A stretch of DNA of 64,000 bases from Streptomyces cinerochromogenes. GTDB lineage: Bacteria > Actinomycetota > Actinomycetes > Streptomycetales > Streptomycetaceae. Positions 1 to 8,512 of this stretch are shown piece after piece. The translations under genes were made by a program, and so were the position numbers. The stretch spans positions 310,001 through 374,000 of the forward strand of contig NZ_BMRM01000002.1 in NCBI RefSeq assembly GCF_014648635.1, in the 5' to 3' direction. Within the stretch, counting starts at the first letter, position 1. The number at the start of each line of letters is the position of its first letter. The notes beneath the pieces were generated by a model. The model was not told the origin of the DNA. It did not search any database and worked only from the letters and a program-made list of their open reading frames with translations.

Positions 1-676
1 GCATGAAGACGGTCTCGACGGGGTTGGCGCCGTGGAAGGGCGGGTGGCCGGTGGCGGCGAAGACGAGGGTGGAGCCGAGGGAGAAGACGTCGCTGGCGCC
101 GGTGACGCTGCGGGAGTCCTTGGCCTGCTCGGGGGACATGTAGGCGGGGGTGCCGACGGCGACGTTGGTCATGGTCAGGCGCGTGTTGGAGACGCCGGAG
201 GCGATACCGAAGTCGATCACCCGGGGGCCGTCCTCGACCACGAGCACGTTGGAGGGCTTGAGGTCGCGGTGGACCAGCCCGGCGCCGTGGATGGACTGGA
301 GGGCCTCGGCGACGCCCGCCGCGAGCCAGCGCACGGCCTGGGCCGGGAGCGGCCCGCACTCGTTCACTATCTCTTCCAGCGAGGGCGCGGGGACGTAGGC
401 GGTGGCCAGCCAGGGCACGGCGGCGCGCGGGTCGGCGTCGACCACGGCCGCGGTGTAGAAGCCGGAGACCGCGCGGGCCGCCTCCACCTCACGGGTGAAG
501 CGGACGCGGAAGAGCTGGTCCTCGGCCAGCTCGGTGCGCACCGTCTTGATCGCCACGCGCCGGCCGGACGCCGAGCGCGCGAGATAGACCAGCCCCATGC
601 CGCCGGCGCCCAGCCGGCCCAGCACCTCGAACGGCCCGATCCGCCGCGGATCGTGCTGCGTCAGCTGATCCACCAC
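1..676 (-). CDS. Serine/threonine protein kinase, N-terminal part (cut by window edge)
   Basis: Hanks-type Ser/Thr kinase catalytic domain at the N-terminus of a protein whose rest lies beyond base 1. Visible: the glycine loop ([13 protein letters not shown]), the ATP-binding lysine in VAIKTV, the catalytic loop HRDLKPSN, the DFG triplet in VIDFGIA, and the activation segment ending [10 protein letters not shown]. It should phosphorylate Ser/Thr on unknown partners. The family often carries a C-terminal sensor after a membrane segment, which cannot be seen here. The start chosen is GTG at 676, about 10 nt behind GGAGG; the GTG three bases later is equally possible. Confidence 0.9.
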   Translation of the reverse strand, partial: MVDQLTQHDPRRIGPFEVLGRLGAGGMGLVYLARSASGRRVAIKTVRTELAEDQLFRVRFTREVEAARAVSGFYTAAVVDADPRAAVPWLATAYVPAPSLEEIVNECGPLPAQAVRWLAAGVAEALQSIHGAGLVHRDLKPSNVLVVEDGPRVIDFGIASGVSNTRLTMTNVAVGTPAYMSPEQAKDSRSVTGASDVFSLGSTLVFAATGHPPFHGANPVETVFM

Positions 677-855
677 TTGCCTGCCACCTCCCCGTACGAG
701 CCGCGCCACTCTCCATATGTACGCGACCGGAGTGCAGCGTCTCACCACCGCACCGCCATGGCGGCACGCACCCCGATTCTTCCTGGCCGGGCGGCCGGTT
801 GCGAACCCGGTGACAATCAGGGTGTCTCATGACCAATCCGGCCAAAGCGGACGGA

Positions 856-1590
856 TCAGCGGTGCAGCAGCGCGAACGACGCCCCCTGATTGTCGGTGAC
901 GACGGCCACTCGTCCGTACGACGTCTCGAAGGGTGGCGCCTGGACGCGCCCGCCGAGCCGCTGTACGGCGCCCAGGGCGTCGTCCAGATCCGTGACCCGG
1001 AAGTGGACGAGGAAGTGCGGAGGCATCTCGGCCGGGAACACCTCGGTGACGTGCGCACGGCCGAAGTCGGGCTCGGCGTCGGCGCCGAACAGGGCGTCGT
1101 GGAAGAGGCCGCCGTAGAAGGTGTTGGCCGCGGCGGTGTCCCGGGTGTACAGCTCGGCCCAGACGAAGGTGCCCGGCGCGTACCGCCGCCCGAAGCCGGG
1201 GTGGGTTCCGGGCTGCCACAGACCGAAGACCGCGCCCTCGGGGTCGGCGGCGAGGGCGGCGGTGCCGAGGTCGCCGACCGGGAACGGGGCCATGACCACC
1301 TGTCCGCCGGCCGCCGTGATCCTCCGGCCGAGGCCGCCCGCGTCGGTGGTCGCGAAGGACACCGTCCAGACGGTGGGCATACGGCCGTCCGTCTTGGGCG
1401 CGAGCGAGGCGACGCGCTCTCCGTCCAGCAGGGCCCACACGGAGGAGCCGTACGCCTTCTCGAAGGTCCATCCGAAAAGCTCACCGTAGAACCGCTTGCC
1501 CGCCTCGACGTCGGGCAGCTGGGCGTCCACCCAGCAGGGGACGCCCTCCCTGTATGCCTCTTCGTTCGCGGATGCCCTGTTTTCGGCCAT
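856..1590 (-). CDS. VOC (glyoxalase/bleomycin-resistance fold) family protein, two domains
   Basis: A 244-residue protein with two vicinal-oxygen-chelate modules: the first after CWVDAQLPDVEAGKRFYGELFGW, the second after TFVWAELYTRDTAAANTFYGGLF. The length and tandem arrangement match actinobacterial two-domain VOC proteins annotated as glyoxalase or hydroxylase. The metal-binding residues cannot be assigned safely by eye, so the substrate is unknown. It is a single gene divergent from the TetR gene at 1713 and does not share a transcript with its neighbours. Confidence 0.85.
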   Translation of the reverse strand: MAENRASANEEAYREGVPCWVDAQLPDVEAGKRFYGELFGWTFEKAYGSSVWALLDGERVASLAPKTDGRMPTVWTVSFATTDAGGLGRRITAAGGQVVMAPFPVGDLGTAALAADPEGAVFGLWQPGTHPGFGRRYAPGTFVWAELYTRDTAAANTFYGGLFHDALFGADAEPDFGRAHVTEVFPAEMPPHFLVHFRVTDLDDALGAVQRLGGRVQAPPFETSYGRVAVVTDNQGASFALLHR

Positions 1591-1712
1591 GCCGTCAAAG
1601 TAACCGGGCCGCGCGCACCCCGCAGACCAGGCACACCATCCCCGATACCCCCGTGCACCCCATTTGCAGTCGGCCGAATCGCGCTCCGATCACCCCTCGG
1701 TAAGCTGACGGC

Positions 1713-2360
1713 ATGACAGGACAAGTGCGTACCGTCGACGGCCGCGTGGCCGGCCGGCGTGGGCAGGCGACCCGGCAGAAGCTGCTCGACTGCCTCAGCG
1801 AGATGCTCAGCTCCTCCCCGTACCGGGACGTCAAGGTCATCGATGTCGCCCGGAGGGCGGGCACTTCGCCCGCGACCTTCTACCAGTACTTCCCCGACGT
1901 CGAGGGCGCCGTCCTGGAGATCGCCGAGCAGATGGCGGCCGAGGGTGCCGGACTGACCGAACTGCTCGAAGGGCGCAGCTGGGCCGGCAAGTCCGGCTGG
2001 GCCACCGCACAGGAACTCGTGGACGGGTTCCTGGAGTTCTGGCGGAAGAACGACGCCATCCTGCGGGTGGTCGACCTCGGCGCGGCCGAGGGGGACAAAC
2101 GGTTCTACAAGATCCGCATGAAGATCCTGAACTCGGTCAACAACTCCCTCGCGGACTCCATCGCGGAGCTCCAGGCCAAGGGCCGGGTCGACAAGGACGT
2201 GAACCCGGCGGCGGTGGCCGGTTCGCTGGTCGCGATGCTCGCGGCGGTGGCGGCCCACCAGAAGGGTTTCTCCTCCTGGGGTGTGAAGCAGGCCGAACTG
2301 AAGCCGAACCTGGCGCTGTTGGTGCACCTGGGAGTGACCGGGAAGAAGCCCTCCAAGTAA
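1713..2360 (+). CDS. TetR/AcrR family transcriptional regulator
   Basis: A 215-residue one-domain regulator. The N-terminal helix-turn-helix is clear (RQKLLDCLSEMLSS... VIDVARRAGTSPATFYQYFPDVEGAV); the C-terminal ligand domain is all-helical. ATG at 1713 is the first start after the divergent VOC gene. It is the only TetR gene near the catabolic region at 3.6-29 kb, so it is a candidate, but no more than that, for the protein reading the CTGACRNNNCGTCAG palindromes there. Its own promoter region has no full copy of that palindrome, only a half-site CTGACG at 1704-1709. Confidence 0.9.
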   Translation: MTGQVRTVDGRVAGRRGQATRQKLLDCLSEMLSSSPYRDVKVIDVARRAGTSPATFYQYFPDVEGAVLEIAEQMAAEGAGLTELLEGRSWAGKSGWATAQELVDGFLEFWRKNDAILRVVDLGAAEGDKRFYKIRMKILNSVNNSLADSIAELQAKGRVDKDVNPAAVAGSLVAMLAAVAAHQKGFSSWGVKQAELKPNLALLVHLGVTGKKPSK

Positions 2361-2433
2361 GCACACACCCGTTGTCAGGGTCCAAGTCCTGTCTGGCAGG
2401 CGGTGGTTCACACGGTGAGCCACCGCCTGCCGT

Positions 2434-2886
2434 CTACGCCGGCAACGGCCGGTCCCGCACCACGTGCTTCATCACCAGCGTCGACGTCAGCCGCTGCACG
2501 CCGGGCAGGGTCGCCAGCCGCTCGTCGTACAGCCGCTGGAAGGCGGCCAGGTCGGCGGTGGCCACCCGGAGCAGGTAGTCCGGCTCGCCGAACAGCCGCT
2601 GGGCGTCCAGCACGTGCTCCAGCCCGCCGACCGCCCGCTCGAACTCCGCGACCGTGTCCCGGTCCTCCTGGCGCATGGACACGAAGACCAGCGCCTCGAA
2701 GTTCAGGCCGAGCGAGGCCGGGTCCACCACCGCGCGGTACCCCTGGATGGCGCCGGACCGCTCCAGCTCGCGCAGCCGCCGGTGGCAGGGCGAGACGCTG
2801 AGCCGCACCCGGGCGGCCAGCTCGGTCACGGTCAGCCGCCCGTCCTGCTGCAGCTCGGCAAGGATTTTCCGGTCCACGTCGTCCAT
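2434..2886 (-). CDS. Lrp/AsnC family transcriptional regulator
   Basis: A 150-residue Lrp/AsnC protein: N-terminal winged HTH (DDVDRKILAELQQDGRLTVTELAARVRLSVSPCHRRLRELERSGAI) followed by the RAM effector domain (FEALVFVSMRQEDRDTVAEFERAV... PDYLLRVATADLAAFQRLYDERL). The frame is open for 22 further codons upstream, but the family nearly always begins right before DxxDRKIL, so ATG at 2886 was chosen. It is divergent from the LysE-type exporter at 2969. That pairing is classic for Lrp-like control of amino-acid efflux, so it probably regulates its neighbour in response to an amino acid. Confidence 0.92.
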   Translation of the reverse strand: MDDVDRKILAELQQDGRLTVTELAARVRLSVSPCHRRLRELERSGAIQGYRAVVDPASLGLNFEALVFVSMRQEDRDTVAEFERAVGGLEHVLDAQRLFGEPDYLLRVATADLAAFQRLYDERLATLPGVQRLTSTLVMKHVVRDRPLPA

Positions 2887-2968
2887 GAGAAAGATATTTG
2901 CCCAGAGGCCGCGATCATGAGCAAATTCCGGGAACACTTTCGGGCCATTCACGCCTAATGTCCCCGAT

Positions 2969-3586
2969 ATGGACTCGGCACTGCTCTTCTCCTTCCTCCT
3001 CGTGGACCTGCTGCTGGTGTGCGTACCGGGCGCCGACTGGGCCTACGTCATCACGACCGCGCTGCGCGGCGGCTCGGTACTGCGCGCGGTGGCGGGCCTG
3101 GTCTGCGGCTACGCCCTGCACACCGCCCTGGCGACGGCGGGCCTCGCCGTGCTGGTGGCCGGCTCGCCCCGGCTGCTGACCGTCCTGACGGTGGCGGGCG
3201 CGGGCTATCTGCTCCGGCTCGGCTGGGGTGTCCTGCGCCGACCGGCCGTCCCGGACGCGGACACGACGGCGGCCGCCGAGGGCCGGCTCTTCCTGCGCGG
3301 CGCCACCATCAGCGGCCTGAACCCCAAGGGCCTGCTGCTCTACCTCTCCGTCCTCCCCCAGTTCCTCACCCTGCGGGGCGGCCACCTCCCCGTCCCCGTC
3401 CAGACGGCGGCCCTCGGCCTCCTCCACATGGCCTGCTGCGCGGCCGTCTACCTCACCGTGGGCGCCCTCGCCCGCGCCCTCCTCGCGGCGCGGCCCGCGG
3501 CGGCCCGGGCGGTGACGCGGACGTCGGGGGCGGCGATGCTGGGGATCGGCGCGTTCCTGCTGGTGGAGCGGCTGGCGACGCTCTAG
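2969..3586 (+). CDS. LysE/RhtB family amino-acid exporter
   Basis: A 205-residue membrane protein with about six hydrophobic segments. The family signature is the N-terminal PGADWAYVITTALRGG (compare PGPxxxxxxxxxxxxG in LysE/RhtB) and a central NPKGLLLYLSVLPQF. Proteins of this family export amino acids such as lysine, homoserine or leucine; the substrate cannot be read from sequence. It is divergent from the Lrp/AsnC gene with an 82-bp shared promoter region, supporting control by that regulator. A hairpin at 3634-3650 closes the unit. Confidence 0.92.
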   Translation: MDSALLFSFLLVDLLLVCVPGADWAYVITTALRGGSVLRAVAGLVCGYALHTALATAGLAVLVAGSPRLLTVLTVAGAGYLLRLGWGVLRRPAVPDADTTAAAEGRLFLRGATISGLNPKGLLLYLSVLPQFLTLRGGHLPVPVQTAALGLLHMACCAAVYLTVGALARALLAARPAAARAVTRTSGAAMLGIGAFLLVERLATL

Positions 3587-3633
3587 ATGCGTGGATCACG
3601 AGCGCTGTCGACAGCCGCAGGGCCTGATCATCC

Positions 3634-3650
3634 GCGCCCCTTCGGGGCGT
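3634..3650. terminator. Bidirectional hairpin terminator
   Basis: CGCCCC-TTC-GGGGCG at 3635-3649 sits between the convergent LysE gene and the Ddn-like gene, touching the latter's TAA stop. There is no T-run, as is usual in Streptomyces. Confidence 0.55.
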
Positions 3651-4129
3651 TACCCGCGCGTCAGCCGGAACAGCCGGATCTCCCGCTCCACCCGCGCCTG
3701 GTACACGGCGTACGGCGGCCAGAACGCCAGCAGCGCCTGCCAGGCGGCGGCCCGCTCCTCCCCCGTGAGCAGCCGGGCCGTGACCGGGACGTCCCGGCCC
3801 TTCCAGCTCACCGAGGCCTGCGGGTGGGCGAGGAGGTTGTGGGTCCAGGCGGGATGGCCGGGGCGGCCGAAGTTGGAACCGGCCAGGATCCAGCTCCCGC
3901 CGTCCCCCTCCGGCATGCAGGCCAGCGGGGTCCGGCGGGGCCGTCCCGTCCTCGCTCCCGTCGAGGTGAGGATCACCCCGGGCAGCATCCGGGCACTGAG
4001 CAGCACCCGGCCCCGGGTGACCCGGTGCACGCCCCGGTCGAGGGCCGGGACGACGTGCGGGGCGATCCTGGCGAACAGCCGGGTGGAGGACACCTTCCGG
4101 ACGAGCCGGACGCCGAGGGCCGTGGCCAT
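3650..4129 (-). CDS. Nitroreductase/deazaflavin (F420)-dependent oxidoreductase family protein
   Basis: A 159-residue split-barrel protein of the Ddn/DUF385 family. The core is VILTSTGARTGRPRRTPLACMPEGDGGSW, followed by NFGRPGHPAWTHNLLAHPQASVSWKGRDVPVTAR. Family members bind F420 (some bind other cofactors) and carry out two-electron reductions. Its ATG overlaps the stop of the upstream acyl-CoA dehydrogenase as TGATG, so the two are translationally coupled. The pairing suggests a redox role in the same catabolic pathway rather than drug activation. Substrate unknown. Confidence 0.85.
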   Translation of the reverse strand: MATALGVRLVRKVSSTRLFARIAPHVVPALDRGVHRVTRGRVLLSARMLPGVILTSTGARTGRPRRTPLACMPEGDGGSWILAGSNFGRPGHPAWTHNLLAHPQASVSWKGRDVPVTARLLTGEERAAAWQALLAFWPPYAVYQARVEREIRLFRLTRG

Positions 4130-5313
4130 CAGACGGCCACCTCCCCGCCCGCGAACAGCCCGGCCGTCTCGGCGGCCCGGTCGCGCAGCCGGTGCACCGG
4201 GCCGAACAGCAGCTCGTCGCCGGCCGCCCGCTTGAAGTACAGGTGGGCGTCGTGCTCCCAGGTGAAGCCGATTCCGCCGTGCAGCTGGATCCCGTCACCG
4301 GCGGCCCGGCGCAGCGCCTGCAGCCCCTGCGCGAGGGCGAGCGCGCCGGCCCGCTGCCCCCGGCCGGCCGCCCAGGCCGCGTAGTAGGCGGCGGAACGGG
4401 CCGCCTGGACCTCGACGTACACGTCCGCCAGCCGGTGCTTGACGGCCTGGAAGGAACCGATGGGACGTCCGAACTGCTCGCGCTGTCCGGCGTACTCGAC
4501 GGTCCGCTCCAGTATCCGGTCGGCCGCCCCGACGGCCTCGGCGGCGAGCACGGCGGCGACGGTGTCGCCGAGCGCGCTGAGGGCGGGGCGCACGTCCGTG
4601 TCCGCCGAGCCGAGCAACTCGGCGCCCACCTCCCGCAGTTGTACGCGCCCCTGCGGGCGGGTGGCGTCCAGCGCGGTCTGCCGGGTCCGGGCCAGGCCGG
4701 CCGCGTCCCCCGGGACGAGGAACAGCAGGGTCCGCGAGCGGGCGAAGCCCCCGGTGTGCGCGGGGACGAGCAGCAGCCCGGCGCTGTGCCCGTCCAGCAC
4801 CTGCGCGGCCTCCCCGTACAGCCGCCAGCCGTCCTCCGCCCGCCGCGCCTGCACCCCGCCGGCCCGTCCGCCCCCGGCGCTGTAGGTGTCGTTCCCGCGG
4901 GTCAGGGCGAGGGCGGTGGTGAGGGCGGGCCCGGGGACGGCGAGCGCGGCGGTGAGGGTGCCGGCGGCGATGCGGGGCAGCAGGCCGGCGCGCTGCTCCT
5001 CGGTGCCGAGGGCGAGGACCAGCGGGGCGGTGAGGACGGAGGTGGCGAGCAGCGGCGAGGGGGCGAGCGCGCGCCCCACCTCCTCGCAGGCGAGGGCCAG
5101 TTCGGTGACCGAGCAGCCGGTACCGCCGTACCGCTCGGGCAGGGCGAGCCCGGGCAGGCCGAGCCGGCCGGCGAGGGCCGACCACAGGAGGGGGTCGTGT
5201 CCGGCGGGGGTGTCGACGGCGGCCCGCACCTCGGCCGGGCCGCAGCGCTTGCGCAGCAGCTCGCGCAGGGTCCGGCGGATCTCGTCCTGCTCGGCGGTGA
5301 GGCGCGTGTCCAT
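4129..5313 (-). CDS. Acyl-CoA dehydrogenase, beta-type subunit (FadE27-like)
   Basis: A 394-residue acyl-CoA dehydrogenase (FAD; introduces the alpha-beta double bond into acyl-CoA). The N-terminal helical domain runs to about residue 115; the C-terminal domain has QFGRPIGSFQAVKHRLADVYVEVQAARSA and the ending LHGGIGFTWEHDAHLYFKRA. This C-terminal pattern is typical of the beta-like subunit of the alpha2beta2 dehydrogenases known from actinobacterial steroid side-chain breakdown. No alpha partner is adjacent; candidates are at 19804 and 25365. First gene of a two-gene unit with the Ddn-like gene. An operator palindrome (5330-5344) lies 17 bp upstream of the ATG. Confidence 0.9.
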   Translation of the reverse strand: MDTRLTAEQDEIRRTLRELLRKRCGPAEVRAAVDTPAGHDPLLWSALAGRLGLPGLALPERYGGTGCSVTELALACEEVGRALAPSPLLATSVLTAPLVLALGTEEQRAGLLPRIAAGTLTAALAVPGPALTTALALTRGNDTYSAGGGRAGGVQARRAEDGWRLYGEAAQVLDGHSAGLLLVPAHTGGFARSRTLLFLVPGDAAGLARTRQTALDATRPQGRVQLREVGAELLGSADTDVRPALSALGDTVAAVLAAEAVGAADRILERTVEYAGQREQFGRPIGSFQAVKHRLADVYVEVQAARSAAYYAAWAAGRGQRAGALALAQGLQALRRAAGDGIQLHGGIGFTWEHDAHLYFKRAAGDELLFGPVHRLRDRAAETAGLFAGGEVAV

Positions 5314-5329
5314 GGCCTTCCCTCCACAT

Positions 5330-5344
5330 CTGACGGGGCGTCAT
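5330..5344. promoter_or_regulatory. Palindromic operator, site A
   Basis: CTGACGGGGCGTCAT, containing the exact inverted repeat TGACG-GGG-CGTCA. It lies in the 75-bp space between the divergent acyl-CoA dehydrogenase and thiolase-like genes. It is one of seven copies of the consensus CTGACRNNNCGTCAG found in promoter regions of the catabolic region. Confidence 0.65.
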
Positions 5345-5388
5345 ATTAGGAGGGCCGAGGCGAGATGCCCAGAGGGAGGAGCCCGCTC

Positions 5389-6558
5389 ATGGGCCGAGGG
5401 AGCAGGAAGGCCGCCGTGGTCGGCGTGGCCCTGGCCGACTGCGGACGGGTGGACGACGCGACGCCGTACGCGCTGCACGCGCAGGCGGCCCGCCGGGCCC
5501 TCGCCGACGCGGGCCTGGACCGGACCGTGGTCGACGGTTTCGCCTCCGCCGGACTCGGCACGCTGGCGCCGGTGGAGGTCGCCGAGTACCTGGGCCTGCG
5601 GCCCACCTGGGTGGACTCCACCTCGGTCGGCGGCGCGACCTGGGAGGTGATGGCGGCGCACGCGGCGGACGCGATCGCGGCGGGCCACGCGAACGCCGTC
5701 CTGCTGGTCTACGGCTCCACGGCCCGCGCGGACATCAGGGCGGGCCGCCGCACCGGCACCCTGTCCTTCGGCGCGCGCGGCCCCCTCCAGTTCGAGGCGC
5801 CGTACGGCCACACGCTGATCGCGAAGTACGCGATGGCGGCCCGCCGGCACATGATCGAGTACGGCACCACGATCGAGCAGCTGGCCCAGGTGGCGGTCCA
5901 GGCGAGGGCGAACGCCGCGCTGAACCCGGAGGCGATGTTCCGCGATCCGATCACCGTCGACGACGTCCTGTCCGGCCCGATGGTCGCGGACCCCTTCACC
6001 AGGCTGCACTGCTGCCTGCGCTCGGACGGCGGCGCGGCGGTCCTGCTGGCGGCCGAGGAGTACGTACGGGACTGCCGTACGGTCCCCGTCCGGATTCTCG
6101 GCACCGGCGAGCACGTCTCCCACGCGGCCATGTCGGAGTGGCCGGACTTCACGGTCTCCCCGGCGGCGGTGAGCGGCCGGCTGGCCTTCGAGCGGGCGGG
6201 GGTCACCCCGGCGGACATCGACTTCGCCGAGATCTACGACGCCTTCACCTACATGACCCTGGTGACCCTGGAGGACCTGGGCTTCTGCGCGAAGGGCGAG
6301 GGCGGGGCGTTCGTGGGGAAGGGCCGGCTGCTGGTCCGGGGCGGGGAGCTGCCGGTGAACACGGACGGGGGCGGGCTGTCGGCCCAGCATCCCGGGATGC
6401 GGGGCCTGTTCCTGCTGGTGGAGGCGGTGCGGCAGCTGCGCGGTGAGGCCGGGGAACGGCAGGTGCGGACCCGGGACGGACAGCTGCCGAGGCTGGCGGT
6501 GGCGTCCGGGGCGGGCGGGTGGTTCTGCTCGTCGGGGACGGTGGTTCTGGGCCGGTGA
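5389..6558 (+). CDS. Thiolase-fold protein without catalytic Cys (Ltp2/SCP2-type, probable aldolase)
   Basis: A 389-residue thiolase-fold protein. Where a true thiolase has its nucleophilic cysteine, this one reads VDSTSVGGATWEVM, with no Cys. The C-terminal signature is EIYDAFTYMTLVTLEDLGF and NTDGGGLSAQHPGMRG. This combination is that of the Ltp2 group, which performs retro-aldol cleavage of a branched side chain together with a DUF35 partner, as in steroid degradation. A DUF35 gene is present at 9000-9458. The start chosen is ATG 5389 behind GGAGG with 9-nt spacing; ATG 5365 is in frame and also possible. Divergent from 4129-5313 across operator site A. Confidence 0.85.
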   Translation: MGRGSRKAAVVGVALADCGRVDDATPYALHAQAARRALADAGLDRTVVDGFASAGLGTLAPVEVAEYLGLRPTWVDSTSVGGATWEVMAAHAADAIAAGHANAVLLVYGSTARADIRAGRRTGTLSFGARGPLQFEAPYGHTLIAKYAMAARRHMIEYGTTIEQLAQVAVQARANAALNPEAMFRDPITVDDVLSGPMVADPFTRLHCCLRSDGGAAVLLAAEEYVRDCRTVPVRILGTGEHVSHAAMSEWPDFTVSPAAVSGRLAFERAGVTPADIDFAEIYDAFTYMTLVTLEDLGFCAKGEGGAFVGKGRLLVRGGELPVNTDGGGLSAQHPGMRGLFLLVEAVRQLRGEAGERQVRTRDGQLPRLAVASGAGGWFCSSGTVVLGR

Positions 6559-6583
6559 GGGGGCCGAGGCCGGTGAGGACGGT

Positions 6584-6612
6584 GGTCCCGGGCCGGTGAG
6601 GAGGCCGGGACC
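6584..6612. terminator. Putative terminator hairpin
   Basis: GGTCCCGG (6584-6591) pairs with CCGGGACC (6605-6612) between the convergent thiolase-like and CorA genes, inside a stretch with several GGCCGGTGAGG-like repeats. Confidence 0.4.
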
Positions 6613-6629
6613 GGCCGGTGGGGGTCCCT

Positions 6630-7604
6630 TCAGTTCTCGTCCAGCAGGCGGCGCCAGATGCGGGTGCGGTGCAGCACGTAGACGGAGCCCGCCAGAACGG
6701 CCGCCTGGAGCCCCACCGCGAGCAGCCAGAAGTCGTCCCTGGTCTCCAGCTTGTCCGACAGGAAGGTGAAGTTCATGCCGAAGAACCCGGTCAGGAAGGA
6801 CAGCGGCAGGAAGATCACCGACACGACGGCCAGCCGGTTGATCACGGCGTTCTGCTCGCCGGCGACGAGCGAGGAGTAACTGGCGAACGCCCGCCGGGTG
6901 GCGTCCTGGAGGGACTCGATGTCGGCGAGCACCAGCCGCCCGGCGTTCTGGAACCCCTGAGCGCTCCGCTGCCGCTCCTCCGGGAAGGCGGGGCTCATCA
7001 TCCGCCGGGTGAGGATCTCGTCGATCACCTGGAGGTAGGGCAGCAGCGCATGGTGCAGCAGGGCGGAACGACGGCGCAGCTGCGCCAGCCGGTAGACCTG
7101 CTCGGGCCGCCGGTTCTCGAACATGCCGTCCTCCAGTTCCTCGGTCTCCAGCAGAGCCCCCACGGCGGCCCTGCGGAAGGTGTTCAGGGCCTCCTGGAGT
7201 ACGAGGAAGAGCGCGGCCACGGAGTCGGCCGGAGGCTCGTGCCGGAACGCCGTGGTGATGTTCCGGGTCAGACCGAGCCGCCCCCGGTGCACGGTGACCA
7301 GGAACCGCTCGGCCGCCACCGCGTGGACGTGGGCGATCTCGTCGCCGTGCACCACGGGCACGACGAAACCGGCCCGGTCCCCCAGGAACTCGGCCCGTGC
7401 CGGCTCCCCCTCCCTGCCGAACCATTCCAGTTCCTCGGCGTCCAGGCCCAGCTGGTCGGCGACCGGCGTCCCCGGCGCCGGCTCCCCCTCCGGCAGCTCG
7501 ATGTCGACGACGACGAACGGGGCCTCGGCCAGCCGTTCCCGTGCCCCCGCGAGATCCGTACGGGTGACGGCCGCCCCCGGCATCGACACCACCGTTACGA
7601 TCAT
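6630..7604 (-). CDS. CorA family magnesium/cobalt transport protein
   Basis: A 324-residue CorA-type channel. The long N-terminal cytoplasmic alpha/beta and helical domain is followed by two C-terminal membrane helices (VINRLAVVSVIFLPLSFLTGF and LLAVGLQAAVLAGSVYVL) separated by the family hallmark GMNF. The short tail after TM2 (HRTRIWRRLLDEN) is normal. It should form a pentamer moving Mg2+ (or Co2+) across the cytoplasmic membrane. It is a single housekeeping gene convergent with the thiolase-like gene and divergent from the PNPOx-like gene at 7740; no link to the catabolic operons is visible. Confidence 0.93.
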   Translation of the reverse strand: MIVTVVSMPGAAVTRTDLAGARERLAEAPFVVVDIELPEGEPAPGTPVADQLGLDAEELEWFGREGEPARAEFLGDRAGFVVPVVHGDEIAHVHAVAAERFLVTVHRGRLGLTRNITTAFRHEPPADSVAALFLVLQEALNTFRRAAVGALLETEELEDGMFENRRPEQVYRLAQLRRRSALLHHALLPYLQVIDEILTRRMMSPAFPEERQRSAQGFQNAGRLVLADIESLQDATRRAFASYSSLVAGEQNAVINRLAVVSVIFLPLSFLTGFFGMNFTFLSDKLETRDDFWLLAVGLQAAVLAGSVYVLHRTRIWRRLLDEN

Positions 7605-7739
7605 CGCCCCTCACCGTCGTTCCCGAAGCCCGTGCCTTCGAGCGTCCCCGGCTTTCGGCGTTCCCGCACGCCGGGGCACTCGCGCGCGTCGCGGGAGGGC
7701 TGCCGAACGGATGACGGCGCCGGTGGCGATACTCGGCAC

Positions 7740-8405
7740 ATGGAAACGGATCTCCACGCCATTCTGAGGTCGCTGCGGGTCTGGGACCCGGACGTCACGG
7801 ACCTGCGCCCCTTCGACCCCGACACCGCCCCGCCGACCCCGCTGCCCCTGTTCGCGACCTGGTTCGCGGAGGCGGTGGCGGCCGGGCAGCCGGAGCCGCA
7901 CACCATGTCGCTGGCGACCGTGGACGAGGAGGGCAGGCCGGACGTGCGGATCGTGATGCTGCACGGCGCCGACCCGGACGGCTGGTCCTTCGCCACGCAC
8001 GCGACCAGCCGCAAGGGCCGCGCGCTGGCCGCCCGGCCGTACGCCGCCCTCACCTTCTACTGGCCGGTGCTGGGCCGCCAGGTGCGGGTGCGGGGGCCGG
8101 TCGTCTCCGCGCCGTCCGAGGAGAGCCAGGCCGACCTGCACGCGCGGTCCACGGGCGCGCTGGCCGCCGCGCTGACCGGCCGGCAGAGCGAGGAGCTGGC
8201 CTCGCCGGCGGAGCTGCGGCGGGCGTCGGAGGCGGCCTGGGAACGGGCCCGGGCGAACCCCGGGGAGCCGTCGCCGACCTGGACCCTGTACCGGCTGCGC
8301 CCGGAGACCGTGGAGTTCTTCCAGGGGGACCCGGACCGGCGGCACGTGCGTCTGGAGTACCGCAGCACGGAGTTCGGCTGGAGCCGGACGCTGCTGTGGC
8401 CCTGA
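7740..8405 (+). CDS. Pyridoxamine 5'-phosphate oxidase-family flavoprotein
   Basis: A 221-residue split-barrel FMN protein of the PNPOx superfamily: MSLATVDEEGRPDVRIVMLHGADPDGWSFATHATSRKGRALAARPYAALTFYWPVLGRQVRVRG in the barrel, and a C-terminal YRLRPETVEFFQGDPDRRHVRLEYR-type tail resembling PdxH. A better pdxH candidate is at 48573-49259, so this is probably a paralogue acting on an unknown substrate. ATG 7740 was chosen because homology begins a few residues in; upstream in-frame sequence is the antisense of corA. Followed after 107 bp by the AhpD-like gene. Confidence 0.8.
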   Translation: METDLHAILRSLRVWDPDVTDLRPFDPDTAPPTPLPLFATWFAEAVAAGQPEPHTMSLATVDEEGRPDVRIVMLHGADPDGWSFATHATSRKGRALAARPYAALTFYWPVLGRQVRVRGPVVSAPSEESQADLHARSTGALAAALTGRQSEELASPAELRRASEAAWERARANPGEPSPTWTLYRLRPETVEFFQGDPDRRHVRLEYRSTEFGWSRTLLWP

Positions 8406-8512
8406 GGAGTCTCCCGCCGCGGCCCTGAGAAATCCTCTTCCCCGCCGGTCACACTTCCGCGCCGCCGTCCGTCAGGGCGGTGACAGCAGTTCACGAGCAG
8501 GAGGAGACGGCG

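Noticed and set aside
489..2423. Long minus-strand frame spanning kinase, VOC and TetR genes
   Set aside because: Three unrelated genes lie on it in other frames or strands; third-position bias supports those genes.
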